From positions 92,913 through 156,912 of the forward strand of contig NZ_CP095483.1 of assembly GCF_023028225.1 (NCBI RefSeq): a stretch of DNA of 64,000 nucleotides, given 5' to 3'. A program made the position numbers and the translations under genes. The notes beneath the pieces are model-generated. The model did not search any database. It was not told the DNA's origin and saw nothing but the letters and a program-made list of their open reading frames with translations. The stretch is from Halorientalis litorea. GTDB lineage: Archaea > Halobacteriota > Halobacteria > Halobacteriales > Haloarculaceae. Below are positions 61,713 to 64,000 of the stretch, in pieces. Position 1 is the first letter of the stretch; every line of letters begins with the position of its first letter.

Positions 61713-61753
61713 CCTTGGCTCAGCACGGTGGCCCCGTCGCCATCGCGCGCTGC

Positions 61754-62401
61754 TCAGAACTCGTGGTCGTCGCCGATGAGGTCCTGTGCCGTCGCGCCGG
61801 TGTCGATTTTCCGCTCGATGAGGAGTTCCTCCGAGAGGATGTCGTCGGCGGTGTCGGCGACATCCGCGGCACGGTCCGCGGGGACGACGGCGATACCCGT
61901 CGCGTCCGCGACGACGATGTCGTCCGTCTCGACGGTACAGTGGCCAACGGTCACCGTCGAACCGCTGTCCGCGACGTGGAGGCGTCGCTGGCCGGAGCGT
62001 GGCGTCGGGCCGCGGCCGAATACGGGGAACTCGGCGGTACGAACGTCCGGCACGTCCCGATAGTTGCCGTCGATGACGACACCAGCCATCCCTGCCTCGG
62101 CCGCCAGCCGCGAAGCGTTTCCACCCCAGTGTGAGACGCCGTGTACACCGTCGACGACGAGGACGCGGTCGGCCTGCAGGGCAGAGAGCATCGCGTTGGG
62201 GAAGTTCGTCGTCTCCTCGGCCAGTTCGCCCTCCGGAACGGCCCGTTCAAGCGAGAGCGTGTGCGCACGGCCGACGGCCGTATACTCGGACCGGACCGGA
62301 GTCACTCCAGCGGCGACACCGTCGATACCGTGTGCGTCCAGTGCATCTCCGACAACACACGAATCGAACTTCCGAAACCGCTCGACGATGGACTGTGCCA
62401 T
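61754..62401 (-). CDS. RraA-family aldolase (HMG/CHA aldolase-like)
   Basis: A 215-residue protein. DSCVVGDALDAHGIDG at the start, the active-site GGNASRLAAEAGMAGVVIDGNYRDVPDV (with RD of DGxxRD) and VGHCTVETDDIVVADATGIAVVP define the RraA/HMG aldolase family. Such enzymes cleave 4-hydroxy-4-methyl-2-oxoglutarate or decarboxylate oxaloacetate, giving pyruvate, and would fit an organic-acid catabolic setting. It is followed upstream by an MFS transporter on the same strand (63 bases), a probable pair for uptake and breakdown. Confidence 0.88.
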   Translation of the reverse strand: MAQSIVERFRKFDSCVVGDALDAHGIDGVAAGVTPVRSEYTAVGRAHTLSLERAVPEGELAEETTNFPNAMLSALQADRVLVVDGVHGVSHWGGNASRLAAEAGMAGVVIDGNYRDVPDVRTAEFPVFGRGPTPRSGQRRLHVADSGSTVTVGHCTVETDDIVVADATGIAVVPADRAADVADTADDILSEELLIERKIDTGATAQDLIGDDHEF

Positions 62402-62464
62402 ACCGTCACACCGTTCCTGTGACAGTTAAAATTGCGCCCGACCGGACGGAACCATTCCAGCCCT

Positions 62465-63718
62465 TCACGTCGGGTTGGCGTCCCCGCTACGGACCTCCGG
62501 TGAACGGCTGGCGACGAGCAGACAAATCACGCCGACGACGCCACAGAGCAGGCCGGCGGCAGCGACAATGCCACGGACTGCGATGTCGAACCCGAGTATC
62601 GGGTCGGTGACCGATACAGCGAACCCCATCGCGATGGGTGCGACAGTCGAGGAGATTCGGCCGAGCGACGCGCCGACGCCGACGACGCTCCCTCGGGTCG
62701 CTTCGGTGGTGAGGTCTGTGATGACGCTCCGGTAGAGCGACAGCGAGAGCCCGAACCCGAGGCCGACGCCACCGCCGCCGACGAGGGCAACGGGCAGTGA
62801 CGGGGCAAGTCCCACGAGTGTCAGACCGCCTGCCATACTGAGGGTCGCACCTAGCAGGGGATAGAGTCTCGTCTCGAACATGTCAGTGATGCGGCCCGCC
62901 TGCGTGGCCGAAACGGCGTGCATGAGACTCGCGGCGGTGATGAGTAGGCCAGCTTCGCTGGGATTCCCGCCGATAACGCGGACGACGACGAAGGAATTGT
63001 ACGTGAGAAAGGCCGTGTACAGGAAGTTCGGAACGCTCCGGCCCACCAGCACCGCCGCGACGCGGGGGTTGCTGACGAAGCGCGCTAGCGTTCTGATATC
63101 GGTCCCGGACTCCCCACGGGTCGGGTCCGTGCCCATCGGTTCCTCGAAGAGCACGAACAACAGCAGTGCAGTCGGGACGGTGAGGCCGTAGAGGAAGAAC
63201 GGGAACTGCCACGCGATGGTGACGAGTACGCCAGCGACGAACGGGAACGTCATCATCGAGAGCCCGGACGTGGAGAAGCGGATTCCCTGTGCGGTGGCCT
63301 CCTCGCTCCCGCGGTAGAGGTCCCCGAGGCTCGTCACGATAATCGGCGTCAGCCCGGCAAAGCCGATGCCCTGTAGCAGTCGCAGCCCCAGTACGACCCG
63401 GAAGTCGGTCGTGAAGGCGATACCCATCCCACCAGCCCCGAACAGAAGGAGGCCGCCGATGAGGACGTACTTCCGGCCGATGCGGTCAGCCAACATCCCG
63501 GCGAGCGGAATGAGAAAGATGCTCGGAGCCGTAAACATCGTCAGGAGAAGGCCGATTTCTGCCTCGCTCGTCCCGAGCGGGCCGACCAGCGTGTCGAGTA
63601 GAGGCGAGACGAGCGCGTTTCCCAGCGGTGGCGTGAGGTTCGCGAGGAGGAGCAACCGGAAACTCCTGTCTCGAAGGATAGGTGCATCCTCCCCGAACAG
63701 GGTGGTTGCGGACAGCAC
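62465..63718 (-). CDS. MFS transporter
   Basis: A 417-residue major facilitator with 12 predicted helices. Motif A, GMLADRIGRKYVLIGG, lies between helices 2 and 3, and PRQ-type repeats are absent. It starts with GTG (63716-63718); a minus-strand TATA box, TTATAT at 63745-63750, is 30 bases upstream. With the RraA gene downstream it probably imports a hydroxy- or oxo-dicarboxylate. Confidence 0.87.
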   Translation of the reverse strand: MLSATTLFGEDAPILRDRSFRLLLLANLTPPLGNALVSPLLDTLVGPLGTSEAEIGLLLTMFTAPSIFLIPLAGMLADRIGRKYVLIGGLLLFGAGGMGIAFTTDFRVVLGLRLLQGIGFAGLTPIIVTSLGDLYRGSEEATAQGIRFSTSGLSMMTFPFVAGVLVTIAWQFPFFLYGLTVPTALLLFVLFEEPMGTDPTRGESGTDIRTLARFVSNPRVAAVLVGRSVPNFLYTAFLTYNSFVVVRVIGGNPSEAGLLITAASLMHAVSATQAGRITDMFETRLYPLLGATLSMAGGLTLVGLAPSLPVALVGGGGVGLGFGLSLSLYRSVITDLTTEATRGSVVGVGASLGRISSTVAPIAMGFAVSVTDPILGFDIAVRGIVAAAGLLCGVVGVICLLVASRSPEVRSGDANPT

Positions 63719-64000
63719 TGTCGGTCAGTACTGCCGTCTCCGTCATATAACGTCCGGTCGCACGGTCCCGTGACTGTGCGACACCTGCATCAGCACCGAC
63801 AGAGGCCGAGAAAAGAGTGCCCTACTACCTACGAAGGTATAGTCCAGAGAGGGTTACGACGCAGTAGTTCGTCGACGGCCATCCTGACGGGATTGTATAG
63901 CGACATAGGGTGTACCGGGCGTGCGACCGTCCAGACAGGCCCAAGTAACAACCCGAATACATCCGGCCCGACCAGACCTCGGGTGGCAGTCTTCCCCGGC
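63719..64000 (+). other. Terminal non-coding stretch
   Basis: Apart from the TATA box of the MFS gene at 63745-63750 and a small hairpin TACCT-ACGA-AGGTA near 63828-63841, I see no gene or RNA here. A neighbouring gene may begin beyond the window. Confidence 0.5.

Larger units (their letters stand above)
61301..61753 (+). other. Intergenic region with a direct repeat and a dyad element
   Basis: These 453 bases lack a credible gene. They carry two copies of a 15-base direct repeat 316 bases apart (61382 and 61698) and a 22-base dyad (61593-61614) similar to that at 34548. The core, 61585-61620, is AT-rich. Confidence 0.55.

Noticed and set aside
61490..61726. 78-codon minus-strand open frame in the gap before the RraA gene
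   Set aside because: It includes one of the direct repeats and the AT-rich dyad, and its composition is not halophilic.

Overview
The window is GC-rich with a strongly acidic predicted proteome. Genes are often preceded by a TATA-like box about 25-35 bases upstream with little or no leader. Tat (twin-arginine) lipoprotein signals and families such as AbrB-PhoU, DUF2267, DUF1616 and TAXI-TRAP also occur. Together these indicate a halophilic archaeon (class Halobacteria); the genus cannot be read from the sequence. No rRNA, tRNA, CRISPR array or intact insertion sequence was recognised.

Layout. (1) 1-4819: the end of a phosphonate/phosphate ABC importer operon (a C-terminal fragment, then phnC, phnE and a hexapeptide acetyltransferase), followed by two divergent PhoU-type regulators, one fused to a helix-turn-helix and one to an AbrB-like domain. 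(2) 5328-8154: a compact arsenic operon, arsR-arsC-arsM-acr3, behind a palindromic operator. (3) 8332-9775: two small membrane-protein genes. (4) 9909-34074: a surface-glycan locus with GT2, DUF354 and GT4 glycosyltransferases, two Tat-exported beta-helix proteins, a large membrane protein, a Wzx-like flippase, a decayed asparagine-synthase-like gene, Gfo/Idh/MocA dehydrogenases, a sulfatase-superfamily hydrolase, an ATP-grasp ligase, a QueC-like PP-loop protein, a sugar epimerase, DUF362 and DUF1616. A group of UspA genes and a DUF2267 gene sits inside it. Many promoters here share an ATAAC-type TATA element.

(5) 34692-59615: a large catabolic island with an IclR regulator, acyl-CoA dehydrogenase, two crotonases, three short-chain dehydrogenases, a hotdog thioesterase, two family III CoA-transferases, a beta-keto acid cleavage enzyme, a CitE-like lyase, a malate/lactate dehydrogenase homologue, a luciferase-like monooxygenase and a TAXI-type TRAP transporter. 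The TRAP permease and its binding protein lie 12.5 kb apart. At its end, 55696-58358 carries the most unusual unit: a small UGSC-family protein with a CGSC motif flanked by two paralogous ~330-residue proteins of unknown function. The likely logic is import of an organic acid, CoA activation, beta-oxidation-like or retro-aldol cleavage, and a thiol/redox step by the UGSC trio; the substrate is unknown. (6) 59721-63718: a DUF7260-like protein, a polysaccharide deacetylase, an RraA-family aldolase and an MFS transporter, all on the minus strand.
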